From positions 7,708,395-7,772,394 of the forward strand of contig CM056584.1 of NCBI GenBank assembly GCA_029721435.1: a DNA stretch of 64,000 nt, given 5' to 3'. Position numbers and translations under genes: made by a program. Position 1 is the stretch's first letter; each line of letters opens with the position of its first letter. Shown here piece by piece: positions 11,529-24,372 of this stretch. This DNA comes from Gymnothorax reevesii. Its lineage: Eukaryota > Chordata > Actinopteri > Anguilliformes > Muraenidae. The notes below the pieces were generated by a model. The model was not told the DNA's origin. It worked only from the letters and a program-made list of their open reading frames with translations, and did not search any database.

Positions 11529-14132
11529 GATCTAATGTGGGTGCTAATATCTGGTCATTTTCATACTGTACGTGTCCTCTATGATGGGAGTATGGAATCA
11601 GATGGCATTTCAGCTTAACCCTGCGTGTGTAAAATGGAAATTGAGTGACGTTAATGTTTGAATACTAATGCTAACATGCTTATGCTAGCAATCTAATCTG
11701 AGTGCTAATATCTGGTCATTTTCATACTGTACGTGTCCTCTATGATGGGAGTATGGGATCAGATGGCATTTCAGCTTAACCCTGCTTGTGTAAAATAGAA
11801 ATTGAGTGACGTTAATGTTTGAATGCTAATGCTAACATGCTAATGCTAGAAATCTAATGTGAGTTCTAATATCTGGTCATTTTCATACTGTACGTGTCCT
11901 CTATGATGGGAGTACCTGATCAGATGGCATTTCAGCTTAACCCTGCTTGTGTAAAATGGAAATTGAGTGACGTTAATGTTTGAATACTAATGCTAACATG
12001 CTATTGCTTGCAATCTAATGTGAGTGCTAATATCTGGTCATTTTCATACTGTACGTGTCCTCTATGATGGGAGTATGGGATCAGATGGCATTTCTCCTTC
12101 ACCCTTCTTGTATTATGAGCAAATTGAGTAATGTTAATGTTTCAATGCTAATGCTAACATGCTGATGCTAACATGCTAATGCTAGCGATCTAATGTGAGT
12201 GCTAATAGTTGGTCATTTTCATACTGTACGTGTCCTCTATGATGTTAATTGGAGATCAGATGGCATTTCAGCTTAACCCTTCTTGTATAATAAAAAAATT
12301 GAGAAATGTTAATGTTTAAATGCTAATGCTAACATGCTAATGCTAGCGATCTAATGTGAGTTCTAATATCTGGTCATTTTCATACTATACGTGTCCTCTA
12401 TGATGTTAATAGGAGATCAGATGGCATTTCAGCTTAACCCTTCTTGTGTAAAATGGAAATTGTGTGACATTAATGTTTTAATACTAATGCTAACATGCTA
12501 ATGCTAGCGATCTAATGTGAGTGCTAATATCTGGTCATTTTCATACTGTACGTGTCCTCTATGATGTTAATAGGAGATCAGATGGCATTTCAGCTTAACC
12601 CTGCTTGTGTAAAATGGAAATTTAGTGACGTTAAAGTTTGAATGCTAATGCTTACATGCTAATGCTAGCGATCTAATATGAGTGCTAATATCTGGTCATT
12701 TTCATACTGTACGTGTCCTCTATGATGTTAATAGGAGATCAGATGGCATTTCAGCTTAACCCTGCTTGTGTAAAATAGAAATTGAGTGACGTTAATGTTT
12801 GAATGCTAATGCTAGCATGCTAATGCTAGTGATCTAATGTGAGTGCTAATATCTGGTCATTTTCATACTGTACGTGTCCTCTATGATGTTAGGTTGAGAT
12901 CAGATGGCATTTCTCCTTCACCCTTCTTGTATTATAAGCAAATTGAGTAATGTTAATGTTTCGATGCTAATGCTAACATGCTGATGCTAACATCCTAATG
13001 CTAGCAATCTAATGTGAGTGCTAATACCTGGTCATTTTCATACTGTACATGTCCTCTATGATGGGAGTATGGGATCAGATGGCATTTCAGCTTCACCCTG
13101 CTTGTGTAAAATGGAAATTGAGTGACATTAATGTTTGAATGCTAATGCTAACATGCTAATGCTAGCTATCTAATGTGAGTTCTAATATCTGGTCATTTTC
13201 ATACTATACGTGTCCTCTTTGATGTTAATAGGAGATCAGATGGCATTTCAGCTTAACCCTTCTTGTTTAAAATGGAAATTGAGTGATTTTAATGTTTAAA
13301 TGCTAATGCTAACATGCTAAAGCTAGCGATCTAATGTGAGTGCTAATACCTGGTCATTTTCATACTGTACGTGTCCTCTATGATGAGAATATGGGATCAG
13401 ATGGCATTTCAGCTTAACCCTGTTTGTGTAAAATGGAAATTGAGTGAAGTTAATGTTTAAATGCTAATGCTAACATGCTAATGCTAGCGATCTAATGTGA
13501 GTGCTAATATCTGGTCATTTTCATACTGTACGTGTCCTCTATGATGTTAATAGGAGATCAGATGGCATTTCAGCTTAACCCTTCTTGTGTAAAATGGAAA
13601 TTGAGTGACATTAATGTTTTAATACTAATGCTAACATGCTAATGCTAGCGATCTAATGTGAGTGCTGATACCTGGTCATTTTCATACTGTACATGTCCTT
13701 TTTGATGGGAGTATAAGATCAGATGGCTTTTCAGCTTAACCCTGCTTGTGTAAAATGGAAATTGAGTGACGTTAATGTTTGAATGCTAATGCTAACATGC
13801 TAATGCTAGCGATCTAATGTGAGTTCTAATATCTGGTCATTTTCATACCATACGTGTCCTCTATCATGTTAATAGGAGATCAGATGGCATTTCAGCTTAA
13901 CCCTTCTTGTATAATAAAAAAATTGAGTAATGTTAATGTTTAAATGCTAAAGCTAACATGCTAATGCTAGCGATCTAATGTGAGTTCTAATATCTGGTCA
14001 TTTTCATACTATACGTGTCCTCTATGATGTTAATAGGAGATCAGATGGCATTTCAGCTTAACCCTTCTTTTGTAAAATGGAAATTGAGTGACATTAATGT
14101 TTTAATACTAATGCTAACATGCTAATGCTAGC
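11529..14132. repeat. 16-monomer HOR, copy H4 (2604 bp, complete)
   Basis: This is the complete canonical order with long units at 12012 and 12831. Private differences from H1 include GAGTACCTGATC near 11911, CTAATATGAG near 12674, ACATCCTAATGC near 12990, GTGCTGATACC near 13662 and CTATCATGTT near 13861. ACATCCTAATGC is shared with H5 but not H1, so H4 and H5 are closer to each other than either is to H1. Confidence 0.92.
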
Positions 14133-16495
14133 GATCTAATGTGGGTGCTAATATCTGGTCATTTTCATACTGTACGTGTCCTCTATGATGGGAGTACGGG
14201 ATCAGATGGCATTTCAGCTTAACCCTGCGTGTGTAAAATGGAAATTGAGTGACGTTAATGTTTGAATACTAATGCTAAAATGCTTATGCTAGCAATCTAA
14301 TCTGAGTGCTAATATCTGGTCATTTTCATACTGTACGTGTCCTCTATGATGGGAGTATGGGATCAGATGGCATTTCAGCTTAACCCTGCTTGTGTAAAAT
14401 AGAAATTGAGTGACGTTAATGTTTGAATGCTAATGCTAACATGCTAATGCTAGAAATCTAATGTGAGTTCTAATATCTGGTCATTTTCATACTGTACGTG
14501 TCCTCTATGATGGGAGTACGGGATCAGATGGCATTTCAGCTTAACCCTGCTTGTGTAAAATGGAAATTGAGTGACGTTAATGTTTGAATACTAATGCTAA
14601 CATGCTATTGCTTGCAATCTAATGTGAGTGCTAATATCTGGTCATTTTCATACTGTACGTGTCCTCTATGATGGGAGTATGGGATCAGATGGCATTTCTC
14701 CTTCACCCTTCTTGTATTATGAGCAAATTGAGTAATGTTAATGTTTCAATGCTAATGCTAACATGCTGATGCTAACATGCTAATGCTAGCGATCTATTGT
14801 GAGTGCTAATAGTTGGTCATTTTCATACTGTACGTGTCCTCTATGATGTTAATTGGAGATCAGATGGCATTTCAGCTTAACCCTTCTTGTATAATAAAAA
14901 AATTGAGAAATGTTAATGTTTAAATGCTAATGCTAACATGCTAATGCTAGCGATCTAATGTGAGTTCTAATATCTGGTCATTTTCATACTATACGTGTCC
15001 TCTATGATGTTAATAGGAGATCAGATGGCATTTCAGCTTAACCCTTCTTGTGTAAAATGGAAATTGTGTGACATTAATGTTTTAATACTAATGCTAACAT
15101 GCTAATGCTAGCGATCTAATGTGAGTGCTAATATCTGGTCATTTTCATACTGTACGTGTCCTCTATGATGTTAATAGGAGATCAGATGGCATTTCAGCTT
15201 AACCCTGCTTGTGTAAAATGGAAATTTAGTGACGTTAAAGTTTGAATGCTAATGCTTACATGCTAATGCTAGCGATCTAATGTGAGTGCTAATATCTGGT
15301 CATTTTCATACTGTACGTGTCCTCTATGATGTTAATAGGAGATCAGATGGCATTTCAGCTTAACCCTGCTTGTGTAAAATAGAAATTGAGTGACGTTAAT
15401 GTTTGAATGCTAATGCTAGCATGCTAATGCTAGTGATCTAATGTGAGTGCTAATATCTGGTCATTTTCATACTGTACGTGTCCTCTATGATGTTAGGTTG
15501 AGATCAGATGGCATTTCTCCTTCACCCTTCTTGTATTATAAGCAAATTGAGTAATGTTAATGTTTCGATGCTAATGCTAACATGCTGATGCTAACATCCT
15601 AATGCTAGCAATCTAATGTGAGTGCTAATACCTGGTCATTTTCATACTGTACATGTCCTCTATGATGGGAGTATGGGATCAGATGGCATTTCAGCTTCAC
15701 CCTGCTTGTGTAAAATGGAAATTGAGTGACATTAATGTTTGAATGCTAATGCTAACATGCTAATGCTAGCTATCTAATGTGAGTTCTAATATCTGGTCAT
15801 TTTCATACTATACGTGTCCTCTTTGATGTTAATAGGAGATCAGATGGCATTTCAGCTTAACCCTTCTTGTTTAAAATGGAAATTGAGTGATTTTAATGTT
15901 TAAATGCTAATGCTAACATGCTAAAGCTAGCGATCTAATGTGAGTGCTAATACCTGGTCATTTTCATACTGTACGTGTCCTCTATGATGAGAATATGGGA
16001 TCAAATGGCATTTCAGCTTAACCCTGTTTGTGTAAAATGGAAATTGAGTGAAGTTAATGTTTAAATGCTAATGCTAACATGCTAATGCTAGCGATCTAAT
16101 GTGAGTGCTAATATCTGGTCATTTTCATACTGTACGTGTCCTCTATGATGTTAATAGGAGATCAGATGGCATTTCAGCTTAACCCTTCTTGTGTAAAATG
16201 GAAATTGAGTGACATTAATGTTTTAATACTAATGCTAACATGCTAATGCTAGCGATCTAATGTGAGTGCTAATACCTGGTCATTTTCATACTGTACATGT
16301 CCTTTATTATGGGAGTATAAGATCAGATGGCTTTTCAGCTTAACCCTGCTTGTGTAAAATGGAAATTGAGTGACGTTAATGTTTGAATGCTAATGCTAAC
16401 ATGCTAATGCTAGCGATCTAATGTGAGTTCTAATATCTGGTCATTTTCATACCATACGTGTCCTCTATGATGTTAATAGGAGATCAGATGGCATT
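14133..16495. repeat. 16-monomer HOR, copy H5 (cut short in unit 15)
   Basis: Long units are at 14616 and 15435, exactly 2604 bp after their H4 partners. It has GAGTACGGGATC in place of GTATGGAATC in unit 1 and CCTTTATTATGG in unit 14, the latter shared with H2 at 5577. It ends inside the ACCATACGTG monomer starting at 16415, which switches to a TGTACAATGG / AAATTTAGTG tail exactly as the monomer at 5691 does. That shared junction shows that H2's end and H5's end derive from one event, later copied by the 10.7-kb duplication. Confidence 0.9.
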
Positions 16496-16575
16496 TCAGC
16501 TTAACCCTGCTTGTGTACAATGGAAATTTAGTGACGTTAATGTTTGAATGCTAATGCTAACATGCTAATTCTAGC
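16415..16575. repeat. Shared chimeric junction monomer
   Basis: The head (GAGTTCTAATATC, ACCATACGTG, TTAATAGGAG) is that of HOR unit 15, a class D monomer. The second half has CCCTGCTTGTGTACAATGG and AAATTTAGTGACG instead of the A-rich tract. The partner at 5691-5851 has the same switch, at an offset of 10724 bp. It marks the exit from the 2604-bp HOR into the divergent block in both places. Confidence 0.8.
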
Positions 16576-18344
16576 GATCTAATGTGAGTGCTAATATCTG
16601 GTCATTTTCATACTACACGTGTCCTCTATGATATAAATAGGAGATCAGATGGCATTTCAGCTTAACCCTTCTTGTTTAAAATGGAAATTGAGTGATGTTA
16701 ATGTTTAAATGCTAATGCTAACATGCTAATGCTAGCGCTCTAATGTGAGTGCTAATATGTGGTCATTTTCATACTGTACGTGTCCTCTATGATGGGAATA
16801 TGGGATCAGATGGCATTTCAGCTAAACCCTGTTTGTGTAAAATGGAAATTGAGTGACGTTAATGTTTAAATGCTAATGCTAACATGCAAATGCTAGCGAT
16901 CTAATGTGAGTGCTAATATCTGGTCATTTTCATACTGTACGTGTCCTCTACGATGTTAATAGGAGATCAGATGGCATTTCAGCTTAACCCTGCTTGTGTA
17001 AAATGGAAATTTAGTGACGTTAATGTTTGAATGCTAATGCTAACATGCTAATGCTAGCGATCTAATGTGAGTGCTAATATCTGGTCATTTTCATACTGTA
17101 CGTGTCCTCTATGATGGGAGTATGGGATCAGATGGCATTTCAGCTTAACCCTGCTTGTGTACAATGGAAATTTAGTGACGTTAATGTTTGAATGCTAATG
17201 CTAACATGCTAATGCTAGCGATCTAATGTGAGTGCTAATATCTGGTCATTTTCATACTACACGTGTCCTCTATGATGTTAATAGGAGATCAGATGGCATT
17301 TCAGCTTAACCCTTCTTGTTTAAAATGGAAATTGAGTGATGTTAATGTTTAAATGCTAATGCTAACATGCTAATTCTAGCGCTCTAATGTGAGTGCTAAT
17401 ATGTGGTCATTTTCATACTGTACGTGTCCTCTATGATGGGAATATGGGATCAGATGGCATTTCAGCTTAACCCTGTTTGTGTAAAATGGAAATTGAGTGA
17501 AGTTAATGTTTAAATGCTAATGCTAACATGCTAATGCTAGCGATCTAATGTGAGTGCTAATATCTGGTCATTTTCATACTGTACGTGTCCTCTATGATGT
17601 TAATAAAAGATCAGATGGCATTTCAGCTAAACCCTGCTTGTGTAAAATGGAAATTTAGTGACGTTAATGTTTGAATGCTAATGCTAACATGCTAATGCTA
17701 GCGATCTAATGTGAGTGCTAATATCTGGTCATTTTCATACTATACGTGTCCTCTATGATGTTAATAGGAAATCAGATGGCATTTCAGCTTAACCCTTCTT
17801 GTATAATAAAAACATTGAGTAATGTAAATGTTTCAATGCTAATGCTAACATGCTAATGCTAGCGATCTAATGTGATTTCAAATATCTGGTCATTTTCATA
17901 CTATACGTGTCCTCTATGATGTTAGTATGAGATCAGATGGCATTTCAGCTTAACACTTCTTGTGTAAAATGGAAATTGAGTGACATAAATGTTTTAATGC
18001 TAATGCTTACATGCTAATGCTAGCGATCTAATGTGAGTGCTAATATCTGGTCATTTTCATCCTGTACGTGTCCTCTATGATGGGAGTATGGGATCAGATG
18101 GCATTTCAGCTTAACCCTGCTTGTGTAAAATGGAAATTGAGTGACGTAAATGTTTGAATGCTAATGCTAACATGCTAATGCTAGCGATCTAATGTGAGTG
18201 CTAATATCTGGTCATTTTCATACTGTACGTGTCCTCTATGATGTTAATAGGAGATCAGATGCCATTTCAGCTTAACCCTTCTTGTATAATAAAAAAATTG
18301 AGTAATGTTAATGTTGAAATGCTAATGCTAACATGCTAATGCTA
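16576..18344. repeat. Second copy of the 5.5-8.5 kb block (left part)
   Basis: Eleven monomers repeat the series CTACACGTG, ATATGTGGTC, GCAAATGCTAGC, CTACGATG, GTTAATAAAAG, TTAATAGGAAATC, GATTTCAAATATC and TTCATCCTG. Inside it, the ATATGTGGTC monomer occurs twice, 644 bp (4 monomers) apart at 16755 and 17399, whereas the first block has that exact mark only once (6031). The second copy therefore carries one more monomer (161 bp), which accounts for the offset moving from 10724 to 10885. Confidence 0.82.
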
Positions 18345-20290
18345 GAGATCTAATGTCAGTTCTAATATCTGGTCATTTCCATACTCTACCTGTCCTCTAT
18401 GATGTTAATAGGAGATCAGATGGCTTTTCAGCTTAACCCTTCTTGTGTAAAATGGACTTTGAGTGACATTAATGTTTTAATACTAATGCTAACATGCTAA
18501 TGCTAGCGATCTAATGTGAGTGCAAATATCTGGTCATTTTCATACTGTACGTGTCCTCTATGATGGGAGTATGGGATCAGATGGCATTTCAGCTTAACCC
18601 TGCTTGTGTAAAATGGAAATTGAGTGAAGTTAATGTTTGAATACTAATGCTAACATGATAATGCTAGCAATCTAATGTGAGTGCTAATATCTGGTCATGT
18701 TCATACTGTACGTGTCCTCTATGATGGGGGTATGGGATCAGATGGCATTTCAGCTTAACCCTGCTTGTGTAAAATAGAAATTGAGTGACGTTAATGTTTG
18801 AATGCTAATGCTTACATGCTAATGCTAGCGATCTAATGTGAGTGCTAATATCTGGTCATTTTCTTACTGTAAGTGTCCTCCATGATGTTAGTATGAGATC
18901 AGATGGCATTTCTCCTTCACCCTTCTTGTATTATAAGCAAATTGAGTAATGTTAATGTTTCAATGCTAATGCTAACATGCTGATGCTAACATGCTAATGC
19001 TAGCAATCTAATGTGACTGCTAATACCTGGTCATTTTCATACTGTACATGTCTTCTATGATGGGAGTATGGGATCAGATGGCATTTCAGCTTAACCCTGC
19101 TTATGTAAAATGGAAATTGAGTGACGTTAATGTTTCAATGCTAATGCTAACATGCTAATGCTAGCGATCTAATGTGAGTGCTAATATCTGGTCATTTTTA
19201 TACTATACGCGTCCTCTATGATGTTAAGAGGAGATCAGATGGCATTTCAGCTTAACCCTTCTTGTGTAAAATGGAAATTGAGTGATGTTAATGTTTAAAT
19301 GCTAATGCTAACATGCTTATGCTAGCGCTCTAATGTGAGTGCTAATATCTGGTCATTTTCATACTGTACGTGTCCTCTATGATGGGAATATGGGATCAGA
19401 TGGCATTTCAGCTTAACCCTGTTTGTGTAAAATGGAAATTGAGTGACGTTAATGTTTAAATGCTAATGCTAACATGCTAATGCTAGCGATCTAATGTGAG
19501 TGCTAATATCTGGTCATTTTCATACTGTACGTGTCCTCTATGATGTTAATAAAAGATCAGATGGCATTTCAGCTAAACCCTGCTTGTGTAAAATGGAAAT
19601 TTAGTGACGTTAATGTTTGAATGCTAATGCTAACATGCTAATGCTAGCGATCTAATGTGAGTGCTAATATCTGGTCATTTTCATACTATACGTGTCCTCT
19701 ATGATGTTAATAGGAAATCAGATGGCATTTCAGCTTAACCCTTCTTGTATAATAAAAAAATTGAGTAATGTAAATGTTTCAATGCTAATGCTAACATGCT
19801 AATGCTAGCGATCTAATGTGATTTCAAATATCTGGTCATTTTCATACTATACGTGTCCTCTATGATTTTAGAATGAGATCAGATGGCATTTCAGCTTAAC
19901 ACTTCTTGTGTAAAATGGAAATTGAGTGACATAAATGTTTTAATGCTAATGCTTACATGCTAATGCTAGCGATCTAATGTGAGTGCTAATATCTGGTCAT
20001 TTTCATCCTGTACGTGTCCTCTATGATGGGAGTATGGGATCAGATGGCATTTCAGCTTAACCCTGCTTGTGTAAAATGGAAATTGAGTGACGTTAATGTT
20101 TGAATGCTAATGCTAACATGCTAATGCTAGCGATCTAATGTGAGTGCTAATATCTGGTCATTTTCATACTGTACGTGTCCTCTATGATGTTAATAGGAGA
20201 TCAGATGCCATTTCAGCTTAACCCTTCTTGTATAATAAAAAAATTGAGTAATGTTAATGTTGAAATGCTAATGCTAACATGCTAATGCTA
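18345..20290. repeat. 1946-bp tandem unit, copy 1 (12 monomers)
   Basis: The unit begins at the distinctive GAGATCTAATGTCAG monomer with TTTCCATACTCTACC. Twelve monomers including one long unit (18830) give 12 x 161 + 14 = 1946 bp. Marks repeat at exactly that distance: GTCATGTTCATAC at 18696 and 20642, GAGATC at 18345 and 20291, and the long units at 18830 and 20776. Recognisable homology of this unit reaches back to about 17.5 kb, so part of the preceding block is also included in the duplication series. Confidence 0.9.
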
Positions 20291-21753
20291 GAGATCTAAT
20301 GTCAGTTCTAATATCTGGTCATTTCCATACTCTACCTGTCCTCTATGATGTTAATAGGAGATCAGATGGCTTTTCAGCTTAACCCTTCTTGTGTAAAATG
20401 GACTTTGAGTGACATTAATGTTTTAATACTAATGCTAACATGCTAATGCTAGCGATCTAATGTGAGTGCAAATATCTGGTCATTTTCATACTGTACGTGT
20501 CCTCTATGATGGGAGTATGGGATCAGATGGCATTTCAGCTTAACCCTGCTTGTGTAAAATGGAAATTGAGTGAAGTTAATGTTTGAATACTAATGCTAAC
20601 ATGATAATGCTAGCAATCTAATGTGAGTGCTAATATCTGGTCATGTTCATACTGTACGTGTCCTCTATGATGGGGGTATGGGATCAGATGGCATTTCAGC
20701 TTAACCCTGCTTGTGTAAAATAGAAATTGAGTGACGTTAATGTTTGAATGCTAATGCTTACATGCTAATGCTAGCGATCTAATGTGAGTGCTAATATCTG
20801 GTCATTTTCTTACTGTAAGTGTCCTCCATGATGTTAGTATGAGATCAGATGGCATTTCTCCTTCACCCTTCTTGTATTATAAGCAAATTGAGTAATGTTA
20901 ATGTTTCAATGCTAATGCTAACATGCTGATGCTAACATGCTAATGCTAGCAATCTAATGTGACTGCTAATACCTGGTCATTTTCATACTGTACATGTCTT
21001 CTATGATGGGAGTATGGGATCAGATGGCATTTCAGCTTAACCCTGCTTATGTAAAATGGAAATTGAGTGACGTTAATGTTTCAATGCTAATGCTAACATG
21101 CTAATGCTAGCGATCTAATGTGAGTGCTAATATCTGGTCATTTTTATACTATACGCGTCCTCTATGATGTTAAGAGGAGATCAGATGGCATTTCAGCTTA
21201 ACCCTTCTTGTGTAAAATGGAAATTGAGTGATGTTAATGTTTAAATGCTAATGCTAACATGCTTATGCTAGCGCTCTAATGTGAGTGCTAATATCTGGTC
21301 ATTTTCATACTGTACGTGTCCTCTATGATGGGAAAATGGGAACAGATGGCATTTCAGCATAACCCTGTTTGTGTAAAATGGAAATTGAGTGACGTTAATG
21401 TTTAAATGCTAATGCTAACATGCTTATGCTAGCGATCTAATGTGAGTGCTAATATCTGGTCATTTTCATACTGTACGTGTCCTCTATGATGTTAATAGGA
21501 GATCAGATGGCATTTCAGCTTAACCCTTCTTGTATAATAAAAAAAATGAGTAATGTTAATGTTTAAATGCTAATGCTAACATGCTAATGCTAGTGATCTA
21601 ATGTGAGTTCTAATATCTGGTCATTTTCATACTATACGTGTCCTATATGATGTTAATAGGAGATCAGATGGCATTTCAGCTTAACCCTTCTTTTGTAAAA
21701 TGGAAATTGAGTGACATTAATGTTTTAATACTAATGCTAGCATGCTAATGCTA
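20291..21753. repeat. Tandem unit, copy 2 shortened to 1463 bp
   Basis: Nine monomers, one long (20776). It starts like the 1946-bp unit. After the GGGAAAATGGGAAC monomer it goes to a class D monomer (21433) and a GTTCTAAT / CCTATATGATG monomer instead of the AAAAGATC, GGAAATC, TTTCAAATATC, TTCATCCTG and ATGCCATTT series. The length difference, 483 bp, is exactly three monomers. Confidence 0.9.
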
Positions 21754-23215
21754 GAGATCTAATGTCAGTTCTAATATCTGGTCATTTCCATACTCTACCT
21801 GTCCTCTATGATGTTAATAGGAGATCAGATGGCTTTTCAGCTTAACCCTTCTTGTGTAAAATGGACTTTGAGTGACATTAATGTTTTAATACTAATGCTA
21901 ACATGCTAATGCTAGCGATCTAATGTGAGTGCAAATATCTGGTCATTTTCATACTGTACGTGTCCTCTATGATGGGAGTATGGGATCAGATGGCATTTCA
22001 GCTTAACCCTGCTTGTGTAAAATGGAAATTGAGTGAAGTTAATGTTTGAATACTAATGCTAACATGATAATGCTAGCAATCTAATGTGAGTGCTAATATC
22101 TGGTCATGTTCATACTGTACGTGTCCTCTATGATGGGGGTATGGGATCAGATGGCATTTCAGCTTAACCCTGCTTGTGTAAAATAGAAATTGAGTGACGT
22201 TAATGTTTGAATGCTAATGCTTACATGCTAATGCTAGCGATCTAATGTGAGTGCTAATATCTGGTCATTTTCTTACTGTAAGTGTCCTCCATGATGTTAG
22301 TATGAGATCAGATGGCATTTCTCCTTCACCCTTCTTGTATTATAAGCAAATTGAGTAATGTTAATGTTTCAATGCTAATGCTAACATGCTGATGCTAACA
22401 TGCTAATGCTAGCAATCTAATGTGAGTGCTAATACCTGGTCATTTTCATACTGTACATGTCTTCTATGATGGGAGTATGGGATCAGATGGCATTTCAGCT
22501 TAACCCTGCTTATGTAAAATGGAAATTGAGTGACGTTAATGTTTGAATGCTAATGCTAACATGCTAATGCTAGCGATCTAATGTGAGTGCTAATATCTGG
22601 TCATTTTTATACTATACGCGTCCTCTATGATGTTATGAGGAGATCAGATGGCATTTCAGCTTAACCCTTCTTGTGTAAAATGGAAATTGAGTGATGTTAA
22701 TGTTTAAATGCTAATGCTAACATGCTTATGCTAGCGCTCTAATGTGAGTGCTAATATCTGGTCATTTTCATACTGTACGTGTCCTCTATGATGGGAAAAT
22801 GGGATCAGATGGCATTTCAGCATAACCCTGTTTGTGTAAAATGGAAATTGAGTGACGTTAATGTTTAAATGCTAATGCTAACATGCTAATGCTAGCGATC
22901 TAATGTGAGTGCTAATATCTGGTCATTTTCATACTGTACGTGTCCTCTATGATGTTAATAGGAGATCAGATGGCATTTCAGCTTAACCCTTCTTGTATAA
23001 TAAAAAAATGAGTAATGTTAATGTTTAAATGCTAATGCTAACATGCTAATGCTAGTGATCTAATGTGAGTTCTAATATCTGGTCATTTTCATACTATACG
23101 TGTCCTATATGATGTTAATAGGAGATCAGATGGCATTTCAGCTTAACCCTTCTTTTGTAAAATGGAAATTGAGTGACATTAATGTTTTAATACTAATGCT
23201 AGCATGCTAATGCTA
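21754..23215. repeat. Tandem unit, copy 3 (1462 bp)
   Basis: This copies the 1463-bp unit directly, with the same monomer order: GAGATCTAATGTCAG at 21754, GTCATGTTCATAC near 22105, long unit at 22239, TATACGCGTCC, GGGAAAATGGG and CCTATATGATG. It is 1 bp shorter because the A-rich monomer at 22897-23056 has lost a T (AAAAAAATGAG for AAAAAAATTGAG) and is 160 bp. Both copies of CCTATATGATG and of the following GCTAGCATGC tail are retained. Confidence 0.9.
22897..23056. repeat. 160-bp monomer with 1-bp deletion in the A-tract region
   Basis: Junction to junction this class D monomer measures 160 bp. The seven-A run is followed by TGAG where its relatives have TTGAG. The partner at 21433-21593 has eight As and TGAG at full length, so that one is a substitution, and this copy could be that form with one A lost. 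Confidence 0.85.
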
Positions 23216-23217
23216 GC
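23198..23217. repeat. Perfect 8-bp hairpin in the monomer tail
   Basis: GCTAGCAT, a GCTA loop, then ATGCTAGC: an 8-bp perfect inverted repeat with a 4-base loop. It arises where the usual GCTAACAT reads GCTAGCAT. The same 20-bp element is at 42902-42921, 44848-44867, 49733-49752, 51679-51698, 54780-54799, 56726-56745 and 62739-62758. All except the last sit directly before a monomer with GTGGGTGCTAAT. Standard tails have one mismatch in the stem. Whether it folds in the cell is unknown. Confidence 0.85.
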
Positions 23218-24372
23218 GATCTAATGTGGGTGCTAATATCTGGTCATTTTCATACTGTACGTGTCCTCTATGATGGGAGTATGGGATCAGATGGCATTTC
23301 AGCTTAACCCTGCTTGTGTAAAATGGAAATTGAGTGACGTTAATGTTTGAATACTAATGCTAACATGCTAATGCTAGCAATCTAATGTGAGTGCTAATAT
23401 CTGGTCATTTTCATACTGTACGTGTCCTCTATGATGGGAGTATGGGATCAGATGGCATTTCAGCTCAACCCTGCTTGTGTAAAATAGAAATTGAGTGATG
23501 TTAATGTATGAATGCTAATGCTAACATGCTAATGCTAGCGATCTAATGTGAGTTCTAATATCTGGTCATTTTCATACTGTAAGTGTCCTCTATGATATTA
23601 GTATGAGATCAGATGGCATTTCTCCTTCACCCTTCTTGTATTATGAGCAAATTGAGTAATGTTAATGTTTCAATGCTAATGCTAACATGCTGATGCTAAC
23701 ATGCTAATGCTAGCAATCTAATGTGAGTGCTAATACCTGGTCATTTTCATACTGTACATGTCTTCTATGATGGGAGTATGGGATCAGATGGCATTTCAGC
23801 ATAACCCTGTTTGTGTAAAATGGAAATTGAGTAATGTTAATGTTTAAATGCTAATGCTAACATGCTGATGCTAGTGCTCTAATGTGAGTGCTAATATCTG
23901 GTCATTTTCATACTGTACGTGTCCTCTATGATGGGAATGTGGGATCAGATGGCATTTCAGCATAACCCTGTTTGTGTAAAATGGAAATTGAGTGACGTTA
24001 ATGTTTAAATGCTAATGCTAACATGCTAATGCTAGCGATCTAATGTGAGTGCTAATATCTGGTCATTTTCATACTGTACGTGTCCTCCATGATGTTAGTA
24101 TGAGATCAGATGGCATTTCTCCTTCACCCTTCTTGTATTATAAGCAAATTGAGTAATGTTAATGTTTCGATGCTAATGCTAACATGCTGATGCTAACATG
24201 CTAATGCTAGCAATCTAATGTGAGTGCTAATACCTGGTCATTTTCATACTGTACATGTCCTCTATGATGGGAGTATGGGATCAGATGGCATTTCAGCTTA
24301 ACCCTGCTTGTGTAAAATGGAAATTGAGTGACGTTAATGTTTGAATGCAAATGCTAACATGCTAATGCTAGT
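23216..24372. repeat. Mixed link segment between HOR blocks
   Basis: Seven monomers with long units at 23540 and 24037: a GTGGGTGCTAAT unit (23218), A monomers, a class C unit with GATATTAGTATGAG, an ACCTGG / ACATGTCTTC monomer with AGCATAACCCTG that looks chimeric (A head, F tail, near 23715-23875), and a GGGAATGTGGG monomer. The GGGAATGTGGG monomer followed by a long TTTCGATGC unit recurs near 30.1, 37.6, 45.1, 51.9 and 57.0 kb. Confidence 0.8.

Noticed and set aside
9422..16495. Origin of replication or promoter in AT-rich parts
   Set aside because: AT-richness is uniform across monomers, and no recognisable origin or core promoter element stands out from the repeat background.
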